From assembly GCF_030161595.1 (NCBI RefSeq), contig NZ_BSUM01000001.1, forward strand, positions 310,001-374,000: 64,000 bases of DNA, written 5' to 3'. Below the pieces are notes generated by a model. It was not told the origin of the DNA. It made no database searches and was given only the letters and a program-made list of their open reading frames with translations. The DNA comes from Litorihabitans aurantiacus (GTDB lineage Bacteria > Actinomycetota > Actinomycetes > Actinomycetales > Beutenbergiaceae). Of this stretch, positions 45,801 through 54,931 are shown piece by piece; within the stretch, counting starts at the first letter, position 1, and each line of letters begins with the position of its first letter. Position numbers and translations under genes: made by a program.

Positions 45801-48800
45801 ACGGACCCGGACGGCGACGGCGTGTACACGTATCGCACGGACGCGCTCCCGACGGGGGCGTACGAGACGAAGGTGGCGCACGGCCTGAGCTGGGCCGAGA
45901 ACTACGGCGCCGACGGCGTCCGTGACGGCGCGAACATCCCGTTCCAGGCCACGGAGGGTTCCATCACCAGCTTCAGCTACGACATCGCCACGCACCGCCT
46001 CACGATCGAGGTGGAGAACCCGCCGCTGCCCGGCGTCGGCACGCTCCAGGCGCACTGGGTCGCGCAGGATCTGCTGGCCTGGCCCACCACGCTGGGGGCC
46101 CCGGCCGCCGGCGCCACGTGGGCGCTGCAGCACTCCGCGGACGCGTCGCTCGCCGTCGCGGACGGCGCCGTCACCGGGGGCGACTCGCTCGCCCTGACCC
46201 CGGTGCCCGGCGGACTGCCCGACGACGTCGCGGCCCGCTTCCCCGCGCTCGCCGGCTACACCGTGCTGCGGGCCGAGGGCCTCTCCCGTGAGGACGCCGC
46301 CTCGATCCTGACCGAGCAGGTCTGGGTGACGCAGAGCAGCGGCGGTGCGCTCACCGCGGCGACCGGGGTGCAGATCCCGGGCGTCCTGGACGACCTGTAC
46401 GCCGACGGCGTGAGCGACGTCGATCTCGGCCTCACCTTCACGGGTGCTTCGGCGTCCGCCGCGCTGTGGGCGCCGACGGCGCGCACCGCCGTGCTGCTGC
46501 GCACCCCCGCGGACGCGGCCGACGGCACCGCCCCGACCGAGGTGGCCGCGACCCGCGACGACGCGACCGGGGTGTGGACGACGGCGGCGAGCCTTGCCGT
46601 CGGCGACCGCTACTCCTGGCGCGTGGGCGTCTACGTGCCCGCCACCGGCGCGATCGAGACCAACGACGTCAGCGACCCGTACTCGGTCGCGCTGACGACG
46701 AACTCCACCTCCTCGGTGGTGGTCGACCTCGCCTCGGACGACCTGAAGCCGGAGCTGTGGGAGGACACGGCGGCGCCGATCGTCGAGCGCCCCGTGGACC
46801 GCGCGATCTACGAGCTGCACGTGCGCGACTTCTCCATCGGAGACACCACCGTGCCGGAGGCCGAGCGCGGCACCTATCAGGCGTTCACGCGGACCGACTC
46901 GGCGGGGATGACCCACCTGGCCGAGCTCGCCGACGCCGGCATCAACACCGTCCACCTGCTGCCGACGTTCGACATCGCGAGCATCGAGGAGGACCGCGCC
47001 GCGCAGACCACGCCGGACTGCGACCTCGTGGCGCTCTCGGCGGCCGACCCGGCCGGCACGGCGCAGCAGGAGTGCGTCGGCGCGCAGCGCGACACCGACG
47101 GCTACAACTGGGGCTACGACCCGTACCACTTCCTCGCGCCGGAGGGCAGCTACGCCGCCCAGCCCGAGGGCGGGGCGCGCGTGGCCGAGTTCCGCTCGAT
47201 GGTCGGCGGGCTGCACGCCACCGGCCTGCAGGTGGTGCTGGACCAGGTGTACAACCACACCGCCGCCTCCGGGCAGGCCGAGCGCTCGGTGCTCGACCGC
47301 GTGGTGCCGGGCTACTACCACCGGCTCGACGCCGCGGGTTCGGTGCAGAAGTCGACCTGCTGCGAGAACATCGCCACCGAGCACGAGGTGGCGCAGAAGC
47401 TCATGGTCGACGCCGTGGTGCTGTGGGCGCGCGACTACCGCGTCGACGGCTTCCGGTTCGACCTCATGGGCCACCACAGCAAGGCCAACATGCTGGCCGT
47501 GCGCGCGGCGCTGGACGAGCTGACGCTCGAGGACGACGGCGTGGACGGCTCCTCGATCTACCTCTACGGCGAGGGCTGGAACTTCGGCGAGGTGGCGGAC
47601 AACGCCCTGTTCGAGCAGGCCACGCAGGGCCAGCTCGGCGGGACGGGCATCGGCACGTTCAACGACCGGCTGCGCGACGGCGTGCACGGCGGGTCGCCGG
47701 TCGAGGGCACCTCGACGTTCGACCAGGGCTTCGGCACCGGTCTCGGCACCGACCCGAACGGGCGCTCGCGGACCGGGCTGTCCGATCTCGGGGGCCTGAC
47801 CGACCTGGTCAAGCTGGGGCTGGCCGGGAACCTGGCCGACTTCGAGCTGACCTCCGCCTCGGGCGAGACCGTGCGGGGCGACGAGGTGGACTACCGCGGG
47901 GCGCCGGCGGGCTACGCCGTCGAGCCGGACGAGGTGGTCAACTACGTCGACGCGCACGACAACGAGACGCTGTACGACCTCGGCGTCTTCAAGCTGCCGA
48001 CCGACACCCCGATGGCCGACCGCGTGCGCATGAACACGCTGTCGCTGGCCACGGTGGCGCTGTCGCAGTCGCCCTCGTTCTGGCACGCCGGGACGGAGCT
48101 GCTGCGCAGCAAGTCGCTCGACCGCGACTCCTACAACTCGGGCGACTGGTTCAACCGGATCGACTGGACCGGGCAGGAGAGCACGTTCGGTTCCGGGCTC
48201 CCCGGGGCGTGGGCGAACGAGGAGAAGTGGGACGACATGCGGTCGTTGCTGGCCGACCCCTCGCTCCGACCGGCGCCGGCCGACATCGCGGCCTCGAAGG
48301 AGCAGGCGCTCCAGCTGCTGCGGGTGCGCGGCGAGGTCGACCTGCTGCGGCTCGGCTCGGGTGAGCTGATCCGCGAGAAGGTCTCCTTCCCGGGCTCCGG
48401 CCCGGACGCGGCGCCCGGCACCGTGGTGATGCTCGTGGACGACACGGTCGGGGCCTCGGTCTCGGAGACGCTGGACTCGGCCCTCGTGGTCTTCAACGCC
48501 TCGCCCGAGACGGTGACGTTCCCGCTGGCCGAGCTGGCCGGACGCTCCTACGCGCTGACGCCGGCGCAGGCCGAGGGTGCCGACGCCGTCGTGAGGGCGA
48601 CGACGTGGGACGCCGCCTCGGGTGCGCTGACCGTGCCGGCGCGCAGCTACGTGGTGCTCGTGGAGGAGGCGGGCGACGGCGAGCCGCCGGCGCCGCGGTT
48701 CACCGACGTCGGCGAGGACAACCAGTTCTTCACCGAGATCACGTGGCTCGCGTCCGAGGGCATCACGACCGGGTGGCCCGACGGGACCTACCGCCCGCTG

Positions 48801-49271
48801 CAGCCCGTGGCGCGCGACGCGATGGCGGCGTTCCTGTTCCGGATGCTGGCGCCGGAGGACTACGTGGAGCCGGACGTCTCGCCGTTCGTGGACGTGCCGA
48901 CGACGAACCAGTTCTACCGGGAGATCGCGTGGCTGCAGGAGTCGGGGATCTCGACCGGTTGGGCACGGGGCGACGGGACGTTCGAGTTCCGCCCGCTCGC
49001 ACCGATCGCGCGTGACGCGATGGCGGCGTTCCTGTACCGGGCGGCGGACTCCCCGGCGTTCGACCCGCCGGCGGTCTCGCGGTTCTCCGACGTCGCGCCC
49101 GGGGTGCAGTTCTACACCGAGATCTCGTGGATGAAGGAGACGGGTATCGGCCGGGGCTGGATCGGGAACGACGGCCGGGACTACTACCAGCCGCTGAACC
49201 CGGTGGCGCGGGACGCGATGGCGGCCTTCCTGTACCGCTTCGACGAGCAGGGTTTCCGCGACCGCGGCTGA
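42819..49271 (+). CDS. Secreted alpha-amylase/pullulanase fusion with SLH-like repeats
   Basis: A 2150-aa exported starch-degrading enzyme. After a signal peptide (about residues 1-53) come: an X25-type starch-binding module ([15 protein letters not shown], about 77-180); an alpha-amylase GH13 domain (about 194-750) with nucleophile in FRIDTVKHV (about D452), acid/base in FGEVYD (about E486) and NHDMGR (about 557); two more X25 modules (about 867 and 968); a pullulanase GH13 region (about 1075-1950) with [35 protein letters not shown] (about 1545-1555), LYGEGWNF and [10 protein letters not shown], then a DUF3372-like part. Three SLH-like repeats end the protein (about 1959, 2019, 2086; [20 protein letters not shown]). 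It should cut both alpha-1,4 and alpha-1,6 bonds at the cell surface. GTG 42819 has a CAGGTGA site; upstream starts are possible. Confidence 0.92.
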   Translation: MRARSSAPKVRTRTAPPPLEHSSPHRSRRRGVGAALAATLLLSGVAGMAGATASAAPSAAAPDDGTAPTDAAAAADRTFTLVGSLQSELGCAADWDPACAETILAPTDVPGVASAEIELPAGTYEYKVAVNGTWDEAYGREGGADNAPLTLAGTTTLRVTFDDTTKRIGLTPLTLAGDYTEADDALVADPVRQPGSDEIFYFVMTDRFANGDTSNDTAGIPGDRLAHGFDPADKGFYQGGDIAGLHENLDYIEDLGTTAIWLTPSFTNRPVQGTGADASAGYHGYWITDFTQIDPHLGTNAELEALIDDAHERGIKVYFDIITNHTADVIDYAEGRYSYVDQATSPYTDAAGTVFDPADYAGTDDFPELDPATSFPYTPVLAGANADAKTPAWLNDPTLYHNRGNSTWTGESVTFGDFDGLDDLMTEHPQVVDGMVDVYNAWVDLGIDGFRIDTVKHVNTEFWEVFTRAVSEHATAQGRPDFFMFGEVYDADPTLLSPYVRDTDMDSVLDFYFQQQAISFASGSTPATLAALFAGDDHYTTPTTSASALPTFLGNHDMGRAGYYLRQTDDPLERTALAHELMFLTRGQPVVYYGDEQGFVGDGDLGGKDKDARQSLFATQVTEYAEQNLLTGEVAGSVDRYDTDAPLYTAIAELAQLRSSTPALSDGAQIERLVDTTNGVYAFSRVDRTERIEHLVVTNNAGVARTVTVPSLTDDAAFSPLFGETAATTSDATGAVSVTVPARSAVVLVADAPVSAPEAASDVAFTSPSAGAAVDGVAPVAVAVDDSWRETSFAWRVVGDDAWTPLGTAEDTTPRVFHTTDGLADGTLVEYRAVTVDASGATSAASTFASVGTDVTTTEPEAPEQPTFEAVSVPGSHNSEMGCPSDWQPDCTQAALTLRPDGVWAGTFSLPAGTYEYKVAVNGSWDLNFGAGGVPNGANVTYTHGGGDITFYFDPVSKQFANTAQGPIITLAGSFQSELGCTADWSPDQLCAWLTDPDGDGVYTYRTDALPTGAYETKVAHGLSWAENYGADGVRDGANIPFQATEGSITSFSYDIATHRLTIEVENPPLPGVGTLQAHWVAQDLLAWPTTLGAPAAGATWALQHSADASLAVADGAVTGGDSLALTPVPGGLPDDVAARFPALAGYTVLRAEGLSREDAASILTEQVWVTQSSGGALTAATGVQIPGVLDDLYADGVSDVDLGLTFTGASASAALWAPTARTAVLLRTPADAADGTAPTEVAATRDDATGVWTTAASLAVGDRYSWRVGVYVPATGAIETNDVSDPYSVALTTNSTSSVVVDLASDDLKPELWEDTAAPIVERPVDRAIYELHVRDFSIGDTTVPEAERGTYQAFTRTDSAGMTHLAELADAGINTVHLLPTFDIASIEEDRAAQTTPDCDLVALSAADPAGTAQQECVGAQRDTDGYNWGYDPYHFLAPEGSYAAQPEGGARVAEFRSMVGGLHATGLQVVLDQVYNHTAASGQAERSVLDRVVPGYYHRLDAAGSVQKSTCCENIATEHEVAQKLMVDAVVLWARDYRVDGFRFDLMGHHSKANMLAVRAALDELTLEDDGVDGSSIYLYGEGWNFGEVADNALFEQATQGQLGGTGIGTFNDRLRDGVHGGSPVEGTSTFDQGFGTGLGTDPNGRSRTGLSDLGGLTDLVKLGLAGNLADFELTSASGETVRGDEVDYRGAPAGYAVEPDEVVNYVDAHDNETLYDLGVFKLPTDTPMADRVRMNTLSLATVALSQSPSFWHAGTELLRSKSLDRDSYNSGDWFNRIDWTGQESTFGSGLPGAWANEEKWDDMRSLLADPSLRPAPADIAASKEQALQLLRVRGEVDLLRLGSGELIREKVSFPGSGPDAAPGTVVMLVDDTVGASVSETLDSALVVFNASPETVTFPLAELAGRSYALTPAQAEGADAVVRATTWDAASGALTVPARSYVVLVEEAGDGEPPAPRFTDVGEDNQFFTEITWLASEGITTGWPDGTYRPLQPVARDAMAAFLFRMLAPEDYVEPDVSPFVDVPTTNQFYREIAWLQESGISTGWARGDGTFEFRPLAPIARDAMAAFLYRAADSPAFDPPAVSRFSDVAPGVQFYTEISWMKETGIGRGWIGNDGRDYYQPLNPVARDAMAAFLYRFDEQGFRDRG

Positions 49272-49337
49272 CGCGCTCCTCGGGCGCGCCCGGTTGTTCG
49301 TGCGCGCCGCCCGCGCGCGCTGACCGCGCGCACCGCT

Positions 49338-49466
49338 CGAGAATGAGCCCCGCTGCTGTATCCACCCGATACGGCAGCGGGGCTCATTCTCGTTCGGACC
49401 CCTCCGGTCGAGCATGCGTGTCACTGCTCTATCGGCCCGATTGAGCTCTGTTCCGCATTCTCGACC
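49338..49466. repeat. Two inverted-repeat pairs with TCGAGNATG ends; terminator-like
   Basis: Pair one: CGAGAATGAGCCCCGCTGC (from 49338) and its complement ending at 49392, a 19-base perfect stem extended by five mostly paired bases, 67 bp after the amylopullulanase stop. Pair two: GGTCGAGCATGCG (from 49406) and CGCATTCTCGACC (ending 49466), an imperfect version of the same unit. Each pair is two units of about 27 nt facing each other. The first pair can act as a terminator. Confidence 0.8.
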
Positions 49467-49533
49467 CGCGTGGGGATGGCCGGCCTGGGCCCGGGCGGAC
49501 GCCGCCGCGAGGAACAGGCGCGTCGTGGCCGGT

Positions 49534-49658
49534 AAGAACGGCGGGTGCTGCTCGTGGGGCAGTTTCGAGCAGCGTGGGGCGTTCTCGGTGGGTGTGGGTC
49601 GTGGCGAGAACGGCGGGTGCTGCTCGTGCGGCCGGTTCGAGCCGCACCGGGCGTTCTC
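49534..49658. repeat. Tandem pair of inverted repeats, GAGAACGGC type
   Basis: GAACGGCGGGTGCTGCTCG faces CGAGCAGCGTGGGGCGTTC at 49534-49586, and the same arrangement recurs 72 bp on (49606-49658), the left arms sharing GAGAACGGCGGGTGCTGCTCGT almost exactly. The two elements fill much of the 49272-49740 gap between convergent genes, where I see no coding sequence. Confidence 0.8.
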
Positions 49659-49740
49659 GGGTGGGAGCTGGTGAGCGCTGGTGGCAGCGGCGGGCTGGGG
49701 GCGCGTCAGGGCGTGGGTGGGCCGGAGGTGGACGCGCGAG

Positions 49741-50769
49741 TCAGGCGCGCAGGCGGGCGAGCTCCGCGGTGAGGTTGGCGCGAGCCGCGGTCTCCCAGCG
49801 TCTGCGGCCCGACGGCGTGTGGAACAGATCGCCGTCGAGCAGCGGTTCGAGGATGGCGGCGCGACCGGAGCGGAACGCATCTTCGGGCACGTGCGCGTAC
49901 TCGGCGCGGATCGCTGCCGCGTAGTCGGCGTACCTCGCGGGCGAGGAACCCAGGACCGAGAGGTCGGCGTCGCTCAGCACGGCACCCGCGACGTCGCCGG
50001 ATTCCGGCCGGTGCGTCTGCGTCAGCAGGACGAGTCGGACGGTCTCGGCGACGTCGGCCCCCGGCAGCAGCCCATGGAGCAGGTCCCGTGCGAGCGACGC
50101 CGACGCCGTCTCGTCCGTCACGCCTGCGGGCAGCGGGTCGTCCCGGCGCCGGCCCGAGGTGTGCACCGCGTCATGGAACCACGCCGCGACCGCGACGACG
50201 CGCACCGCGACCGGCGGTGCAGACGCCCGGGTACCGTCTCCCGACGCTGGGCCTTCGCCCCTCGCCGCGCCGTTGCGCCCGGCCGCGCCGTCGTTCGCGG
50301 CTGCCCCCTCCGCATCGAGCGCACCGTCGGCCACGAGCAGGTCGACGGCGTCGAGCACCTCGCGCAGGTGGGTGCGGTCGTGGTGCAACCGGCCCTTCTC
50401 GCCCCACCGGGCCAGCAGCTCCGACCCGACGGCGGACCACCGGTCGGCGTCGGCGTCACCGGGCTTCATGTCCGCCCACACCGCACGGAGGTGTGCGGCC
50501 GAATCCGAGCGCGAGCGCTCCGTCCGCCGCAGCCCGGACGCACGCAACCGCCGCACGAGCGTGCCCGCGTCGACCGCCACGGCCCCTGCGCGCACCAGCT
50601 CCGCGTGACGGGAGGCCGGGACGTCGTAGTGGTCGAGGTCGAACGACCGGGCGGGGACACCGGCCGCGACGGCGAACGCGTGCAGCTCGGCGATCGAGGT
50701 GTCCGAGACGAGGTGCGACCACAGCGTGCCGTGCGCGGGCCAGAGCGGAGGATCCAGCAGCACGACCAC
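49741..50769 (-). CDS. DUF4031-HD domain fusion protein
   Basis: A 342-aa protein of two parts. Residues 1-85 match DUF4031: MVVLLDPPLWPAHGTLWSHL and ARSFDLDHYDVPASR. Residues about 110-340 resemble predicted metal-dependent HD-type phosphohydrolases (COG4339): HHDRTHLREVLDAVDLLV, AAWFHDAVHTSG with the HD pair, and a C-terminal stretch IRAEYAHVPEDAFRSGRAAI. A 25-residue Ala/Gly/Asp linker splits the HD part. It is paralogous to the gene at 51239, sharing the HD part but not DUF4031. Substrate unknown. Confidence 0.8.
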   Translation of the reverse strand: MVVLLDPPLWPAHGTLWSHLVSDTSIAELHAFAVAAGVPARSFDLDHYDVPASRHAELVRAGAVAVDAGTLVRRLRASGLRRTERSRSDSAAHLRAVWADMKPGDADADRWSAVGSELLARWGEKGRLHHDRTHLREVLDAVDLLVADGALDAEGAAANDGAAGRNGAARGEGPASGDGTRASAPPVAVRVVAVAAWFHDAVHTSGRRRDDPLPAGVTDETASASLARDLLHGLLPGADVAETVRLVLLTQTHRPESGDVAGAVLSDADLSVLGSSPARYADYAAAIRAEYAHVPEDAFRSGRAAILEPLLDGDLFHTPSGRRRWETAARANLTAELARLRA

Positions 50770-50876
50770 CCGACGACCCTAGCCGCCGCACCGCTGCCCG
50801 GCCCCCACCGGTGGCGACGGCGCTCGCCGTCGCCGCCGGGTCGGCCTGCCCGTCGGGTCGGCCCGTCGTCCGCGGC

Positions 50877-51170
50877 TCAGACCGCCGTGAACAGGCGCGT
50901 CGTGCTGGTCTCGGTGTCGGTGTACTGGCGCGCGGCGTTGTCGAGCGCCAGCGCGATCGAGTCGAGGCTGGACTCGACCTGCGCCTGCGTGGCCCGCCAC
51001 TGCTGGGCGAGTGCGGCGAACTGGGCCTGGGCCGACCCCTGCCAGGTCGACTCCAGCGCGGTCAGGTGGGACATCATCGCGGCCACCTCGGCGGAGATGG
51101 TCACGCCCGAGGTCCGGGTGGAACGGGCCGCACCCGCCACGGCCTCGGCGTCGACGCGAAAGCTGGTCAT
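50877..51170 (-). CDS. WXG100-family protein (EsxA/EsxB-like)
   Basis: A 97-aa helical-hairpin protein with the WxG motif in LESTWQGSAQAQF (W about 43) and no signal peptide. WXG100 proteins are exported by ESX/type VII systems, usually as dimers. The ATG follows AGGAGA. No ESX ATPase (EccC), membrane component or second WXG100 gene is in the window, so secretion would rely on a system elsewhere or the protein may be a cytosolic homologue. It lies between two HD-type paralogues on the same strand. Confidence 0.88.
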   Translation of the reverse strand: MTSFRVDAEAVAGAARSTRTSGVTISAEVAAMMSHLTALESTWQGSAQAQFAALAQQWRATQAQVESSLDSIALALDNAARQYTDTETSTTRLFTAV

Positions 51171-51238
51171 GGTCTCTCCTCGCACCGGCGCTGGTCGCCG
51201 CGACCGGGGTGGTCGCGAAGGCGCCGTCGGGAGCGAGA

Positions 51239-52183
51239 CTAGGAGCGCGGATCGGGTCGCGGAGCGCGTCCCAGGGTCGAGGTGGACCGTCGTGCGCCAC
51301 CGTCGGCTGGGGACAGCCGATCGACCCGTCGTGCCGCCGATGTGGCCGCATTCTCGCGAGGTCCCTGCGCGCCGTCGTCGCCCGCGCCGTCGTGCCCGGC
51401 CTCGGGCCCGGAGCCCCCGGACTCGCGCCCGACCGCGTCGCCCGGCGTCGCGTCGTCGGGCTCGTGCACCGCGTCCGGCCCCTGCGCCGCCGCCTCGACG
51501 CTCTCGAGCTCGGCCGTCAGCCGACACAGCTCGGCCGCGATGTTCTCGCGCGCCGGCTCCTCCCACGCCCGCCCCATCGGCGAGCAGAAGATCTGCGGCC
51601 GCGCGGTCAACTTCTGCAGGATCGCGATGCGCGCCTCGAGGTAGTCCTCGGCGGGGATGTGCGCGAACTCGGCGCGCACGTTGCGGCGGTAGGCCGCGTA
51701 CTTCTGGGGCTCGCAGGCCAGGCCGGCGAGGTCGGCGTCGCTCAGCGCCTGGGCGTCGACGTCCACGCTCGAGGCCGAGTGGCGGTGGATCTGGGCGATC
51801 ATCGCCCCGACTCGCTCGACCGTCGCCGCCGGAACTCCCAGTTCCGGCAGCTCGCGGCGCGCACGCTCGGCGCTCGCCATCGTGTCCTCGCCGCCCTTGT
51901 GCGCGTACGACGCCCGCGCCTGCGCGGTGAACTCGCACCCGTGGTACCAGCCGGCGATGCGCACGACGTCGGGGTCGTGCGTCTCCTCGGCGAGCTGGTC
52001 GATGCTCGCCAGCACGTCCACGAGGTGCTTGACGGCGTGGTGGTAGCGGTCCGGGCTGGACCAGCTGTCGATCAGCCCCCGGCCGACGGCCTCGACGCGA
52101 TCCGGCGGCGCGTCGGCGCCGATCGCGCGGGCACTGCGCGCGAACGCCGGTACCAGCCACTGCGGTGCCTCCAGCACGGCCAC
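51239..52183 (-). CDS. HD-type phosphohydrolase-like protein (COG4339-like)
   Basis: A 314-aa cytoplasmic protein with HD-superfamily features: RYHHAVKHLVDVLASIDQLA (about residues 48-67), IAGWYHGCEFTAQARASYAH (about 80-99), AQIHRHS and VRAEFAHIPAEDYLEARIAI. In the metal site the usual HD pair reads HG, so activity may differ or be lost. The last 80 residues are a low-complexity, acidic and Ser/Pro-rich tail. Two GTG starts compete: 52183, and 52177 which has AGGAGG at a better distance. Paralogous to the C-terminal part of the 49741-50769 product. Confidence 0.78.
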   Translation of the reverse strand: MAVLEAPQWLVPAFARSARAIGADAPPDRVEAVGRGLIDSWSSPDRYHHAVKHLVDVLASIDQLAEETHDPDVVRIAGWYHGCEFTAQARASYAHKGGEDTMASAERARRELPELGVPAATVERVGAMIAQIHRHSASSVDVDAQALSDADLAGLACEPQKYAAYRRNVRAEFAHIPAEDYLEARIAILQKLTARPQIFCSPMGRAWEEPARENIAAELCRLTAELESVEAAAQGPDAVHEPDDATPGDAVGRESGGSGPEAGHDGAGDDGAQGPRENAATSAARRVDRLSPADGGARRSTSTLGRAPRPDPRS

Positions 52184-52272
52184 CCTCCTGATCTCGTCTC
52201 GCGGCTCGAGCGGGATCGATCGTAGACCCGTCGGAGCCGGGTGGGGGACGACGACGGCGGCGTCAGCCGCGC

Positions 52273-52525
52273 ATCGACCGTGACGGCGTGCACGGCTCGG
52301 GGATCGAGTGTGACGGCGTGCACGGATACCGGATCGAGTGTGACGGCGTGCACGGATAGGGGCCGCTATCCGTGCACGCCGTCACACTCGACGAGCGCGG
52401 CGCCGCGGCGAGCGCCGTGGCGATCGCGGCCCTCCATCGACTGCTGCATCGAGCGCGGATACCGCATCGAGTGCTGCATCTGTCGCGGAGAGGGCCGCTT
52501 ATCCGCGGCCAGCGCAGCAGTCGAT
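52273..52525. repeat. Two 30-bp-period arrays with inverted closing units
   Basis: Array A: three units ATCGASTGTGACGGCGTGCA...GGATA (the first is degenerate) start at 52273, 52303 and 52333, exactly 30 bp apart, then one inverted copy from TATCCGTGCACG to 52391. Array B: units ATCGASTGCTGCATC start at 52436 and 52466, again 30 bp apart, and an inverted copy TTATCCGCGG...AGCAGTCGAT ends at 52525. Both share ATCGASTG at the outer end and CGGATA at the inner end. They fill the 385-bp gap between the HD gene (start 52183) and the histidine-kinase stop (52569); no gene is seen there. Confidence 0.9.
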
Positions 52526-52568
52526 AGGTCCACGCGGGGGAGGTGGTGCGGACACCACGCGGGCGGAC

Positions 52569-54113
52569 TCAGCTCGCGGCCGCCGCCGGCAGCCACACCT
52601 GCATCGTCGCGCCACCACCGGGCGTCTCGACGCACCGCACCCAGCCGCCCAGCGCCGTCGCGAGCGCCGCGACGATCGAGAGACCCAGCCCGGACCCGCC
52701 CGCGTCCCGCGAGCGACCGGCGTCCAGCCGCGCGAACCGCTCGAAGATCCGCGCCCGCTCCGCCTCCGGCACACCGGGCCCGTGGTCGACCACCGACAGC
52801 AGCACCCCGGCGTCGGCCTCGCGCGCGACCAGCTCGACCGGCGACCCCGGCGGCGTGTACGCCGAGGCGTTGCCCACGAGGTTGGTGAGGATCTGGCGCA
52901 GCGCACCGTCGTCCGCGGCCACGGGACGGACACCGCCCGAACCACCGCCCCCACCACCACCGGCACCGGAAGCACCACCCGCCACCACCACGGTCACGTC
53001 CCGCGACGGGTCCAGCACGCGCAGGTCGCGCGCGGCGTCCTCGAGCGGCACGTGCACGTCCACCGCCCCGACGTCGAGCGGCGCCCCCTCGTCGAGCCGC
53101 GCGAGCGAGAGCAGGTCCGTCACGAGCGCCGTCATCCGCACCGACGAGCCCTCGATCCGCTGCATCACCCCCGGCAGCTCCTCGGGCGGGATGCCGCCGA
53201 GCCGGTACAGCTCGGTGTACCCCGTCACGGTCGCGAGCGGTGTGCGCAGCTCGTGGCTCGCGTCGCCCACGAACGCCTTCATGCGGGCCTCGCTGGCGCG
53301 CTGCGCCGTGAAGGAGTGCTCCACCTGGCCGAGCATCGTGTTCAGCGACGCCGCGAGCGACCCCACCTCGGTCGAGGCCGGCGCGTCGTCCACGCGCCGC
53401 GAGAGGTCTCCCGCGGCGATCGCGGCCGCCGTCGCCTCGATCCGGCGCAGCGGCCGCATGCTCGAGCGCACGACGGCGTAGGTCGCCACCGCGGTCAGCG
53501 CCAGCACACCGCCGCCGATCGCGAGCAGCGCGCCGGCCATCATGCCCATCGTCGCGTTCACGGCGGTCAGCGGCAGCCCGACGGCGGCCGTCCCCGAGAC
53601 GACCCCCTGGGCGTTCTTGAGCGGCGCGACGGTGACGCGCCACGCGGTGCCGTCCGCGCCGTCGACCGTGTAGGGTTCGCCCGCGCGCTCGGAGGCGCTC
53701 GCGACGTCGAGCGTCCCCACCCGGGGCCCGCCGATGTCGTCCGCGGCCGTCGTGCCACCGCCCGTCGCGCCGTCGTCGGCCCCGGTCGTCGTGCCGGAGC
53801 CCGCCGCCGTCGGGAACTCGCACGTGTTGCGCACGCAGCGCTGCACCTCCTGCCCGTCGGGCGTGGAGATGACGACGGCGTAGTCCGTCGGCAGCGGCCC
53901 GTCCTCGGGGCTCCGCAGGCCCTGGGCGCCGGCGAACGCGCGGTCGACCATGCCCTGCGCGGCCCGGTCGAGCTGCATGTCGACCTCCCGCACGAGCGAC
54001 GTACGCAGCAGCGTGAGGGCCAGGCTCCCGACGGCGACGAGCGCGATCGTCAGCAGCGCGGAGAAGAGGATGACCAGCCGGGCGCGCAGCGGGAGGTGCC
54101 GCCAGGCGGTCAC
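52569..54113 (-). CDS. Two-component sensor histidine kinase
   Basis: A 514-aa membrane kinase. Two helices (ARLVILFSALLTIALVAVGS and GALLAIGGGVLALTAVATYA) bracket an outside sensor domain of about 140 residues that contains a Cys pair (VQRCVRNTCE). A HAMP domain, a HisKA domain with the phosphoryl histidine in GDASHELRTPLATVTG (about H287) and an HATPase domain (NLVGNASAYTPPG; GPGVPEAERARIFERF; GGSGLGLSI) follow. A Gly-rich loop interrupts the HisKA-HATPase linker. The GTG start overlaps the response-regulator stop (GTGA), so the pair is coupled. Signal unknown. Confidence 0.94.
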   Translation of the reverse strand: MTAWRHLPLRARLVILFSALLTIALVAVGSLALTLLRTSLVREVDMQLDRAAQGMVDRAFAGAQGLRSPEDGPLPTDYAVVISTPDGQEVQRCVRNTCEFPTAAGSGTTTGADDGATGGGTTAADDIGGPRVGTLDVASASERAGEPYTVDGADGTAWRVTVAPLKNAQGVVSGTAAVGLPLTAVNATMGMMAGALLAIGGGVLALTAVATYAVVRSSMRPLRRIEATAAAIAAGDLSRRVDDAPASTEVGSLAASLNTMLGQVEHSFTAQRASEARMKAFVGDASHELRTPLATVTGYTELYRLGGIPPEELPGVMQRIEGSSVRMTALVTDLLSLARLDEGAPLDVGAVDVHVPLEDAARDLRVLDPSRDVTVVVAGGASGAGGGGGGGSGGVRPVAADDGALRQILTNLVGNASAYTPPGSPVELVAREADAGVLLSVVDHGPGVPEAERARIFERFARLDAGRSRDAGGSGLGLSIVAALATALGGWVRCVETPGGGATMQVWLPAAAAS

Positions 54114-54847
54114 GGTGTCTTGAGGACGTACCCGAGGCCGCGCCGGGTGTGGATCAGGGGCGGCGGCGCCGGTGCGTCGGGGTCGCGGGGATCGGGGGCG
54201 TCGATCTTGCGGCGGAGGTAGGAGATGTAGGACTCCACGATGGTCGGCTCGCCGCGCCAGTCGTAGTCCCACACGTGGTCGAGGATCTGCGCGCGCGAGA
54301 GCACGCGGCCCGCGTTGGCCACCAGGTAGCGCAGCAGCTCGAACTCGGTGGGGGAGAGCTCGATCGAGCGCCCGCCGCGGCGCACCTCGCGCGCGTCGGA
54401 GTCGATCTCGAGGTCGGCGTAGCGCACGACGGCGGAGCCGTCGTCCCCGCCGGACTCCTGCGTGCGGCGCAGCACGGCCCGGATGCGGGCGACGAGCTCC
54501 TCGAGGCTGAACGGCTTGGTCACGTAGTCGTCCCCGCCCACGGTGAGGCCGGCGACGGTGGAGGCGACGTCGTCGCGCGCCGTGAGGAACAGCACCGGCA
54601 CGCGGATGCCGCGCTCGCGCAGGCGACGCGTCACCTCGAAACCGTCGATGTCGCCGAGCATCACGTCGAGCACCACGAGGTCGGGTTCGACCTGCGTGAT
54701 GACCTCGAGCGCGTCGTGCCCGCTCGAGGCGGTCGCGACGTCGAACCCGGCGAAGCGCAGCGAGGCGACGAGGAGATCGCGCAGGCTCGGCTCGTCGTCG
54801 ACGACGACGATCCTCGCCTGGTGCGCGTCCGTGGCAGTGGTGGTCAC
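54110..54847 (-). CDS. OmpR/PhoB-family response regulator
   Basis: A 245-aa regulator. The receiver domain has the acidic pair in VVVDDEPS, the phosphoryl aspartate in LVVLDVMLGD (about D55) and lysine in DDYVTKPF (about 105). The winged-helix DNA-binding domain follows (EFELLRYLVANAGRVLSRAQ; TIVESYISYLRRKID; RRGLGYVLKTP). It precedes and overlaps the kinase gene. Two copies of CTGGGA at 54871 and 54882, 11 bp apart, lie 24 bp before its GTG start and are spaced as binding sites for such regulators, hinting at autoregulation. Confidence 0.95.
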   Translation of the reverse strand: MTTTATDAHQARIVVVDDEPSLRDLLVASLRFAGFDVATASSGHDALEVITQVEPDLVVLDVMLGDIDGFEVTRRLRERGIRVPVLFLTARDDVASTVAGLTVGGDDYVTKPFSLEELVARIRAVLRRTQESGGDDGSAVVRYADLEIDSDAREVRRGGRSIELSPTEFELLRYLVANAGRVLSRAQILDHVWDYDWRGEPTIVESYISYLRRKIDAPDPRDPDAPAPPPLIHTRRGLGYVLKTP

Positions 54848-54870
54848 GGACCCCAGTGTGCTCCCGCTCG

Positions 54871-54887
54871 CTGGGATCTTGCTGGGA
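54871..54887. promoter_or_regulatory. 11-bp-period direct repeat before the response regulator
   Basis: CTGGGATCTTGCTGGGAAC holds CTGGGA at 54871-54876 and 54882-54887. OmpR-family regulators typically bind tandem half-sites one helical turn apart. A separate 9-bp-stem hairpin, GTCCTGGAG/CTCCAGGAC, at 54890-54912 probably ends the NYN transcript. Confidence 0.45.
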
Positions 54888-54931
54888 ACGTCCTGGAGGG
54901 TTTCTCCAGGACCTTTCTGACGGGCGGCGTC

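Noticed and set aside
43653-49880. A 2000-codon open frame antisense to the amylopullulanase gene
   Set aside because: Third-position GC bias removes stops from the opposite strand; the translation is Arg/Val/Gly-rich and has no motif.
50088-51242. Plus-strand Arg/Pro-rich open frames opposite the HD and WXG100 genes
   Set aside because: No ribosome site, no motif, and the opposing minus-strand genes have clear families.
52273-52391. CRISPR array
   Set aside because: Thirty-bp spacing looked suggestive, but only about four bases separate the units, the last unit is inverted, and no cas gene is present.
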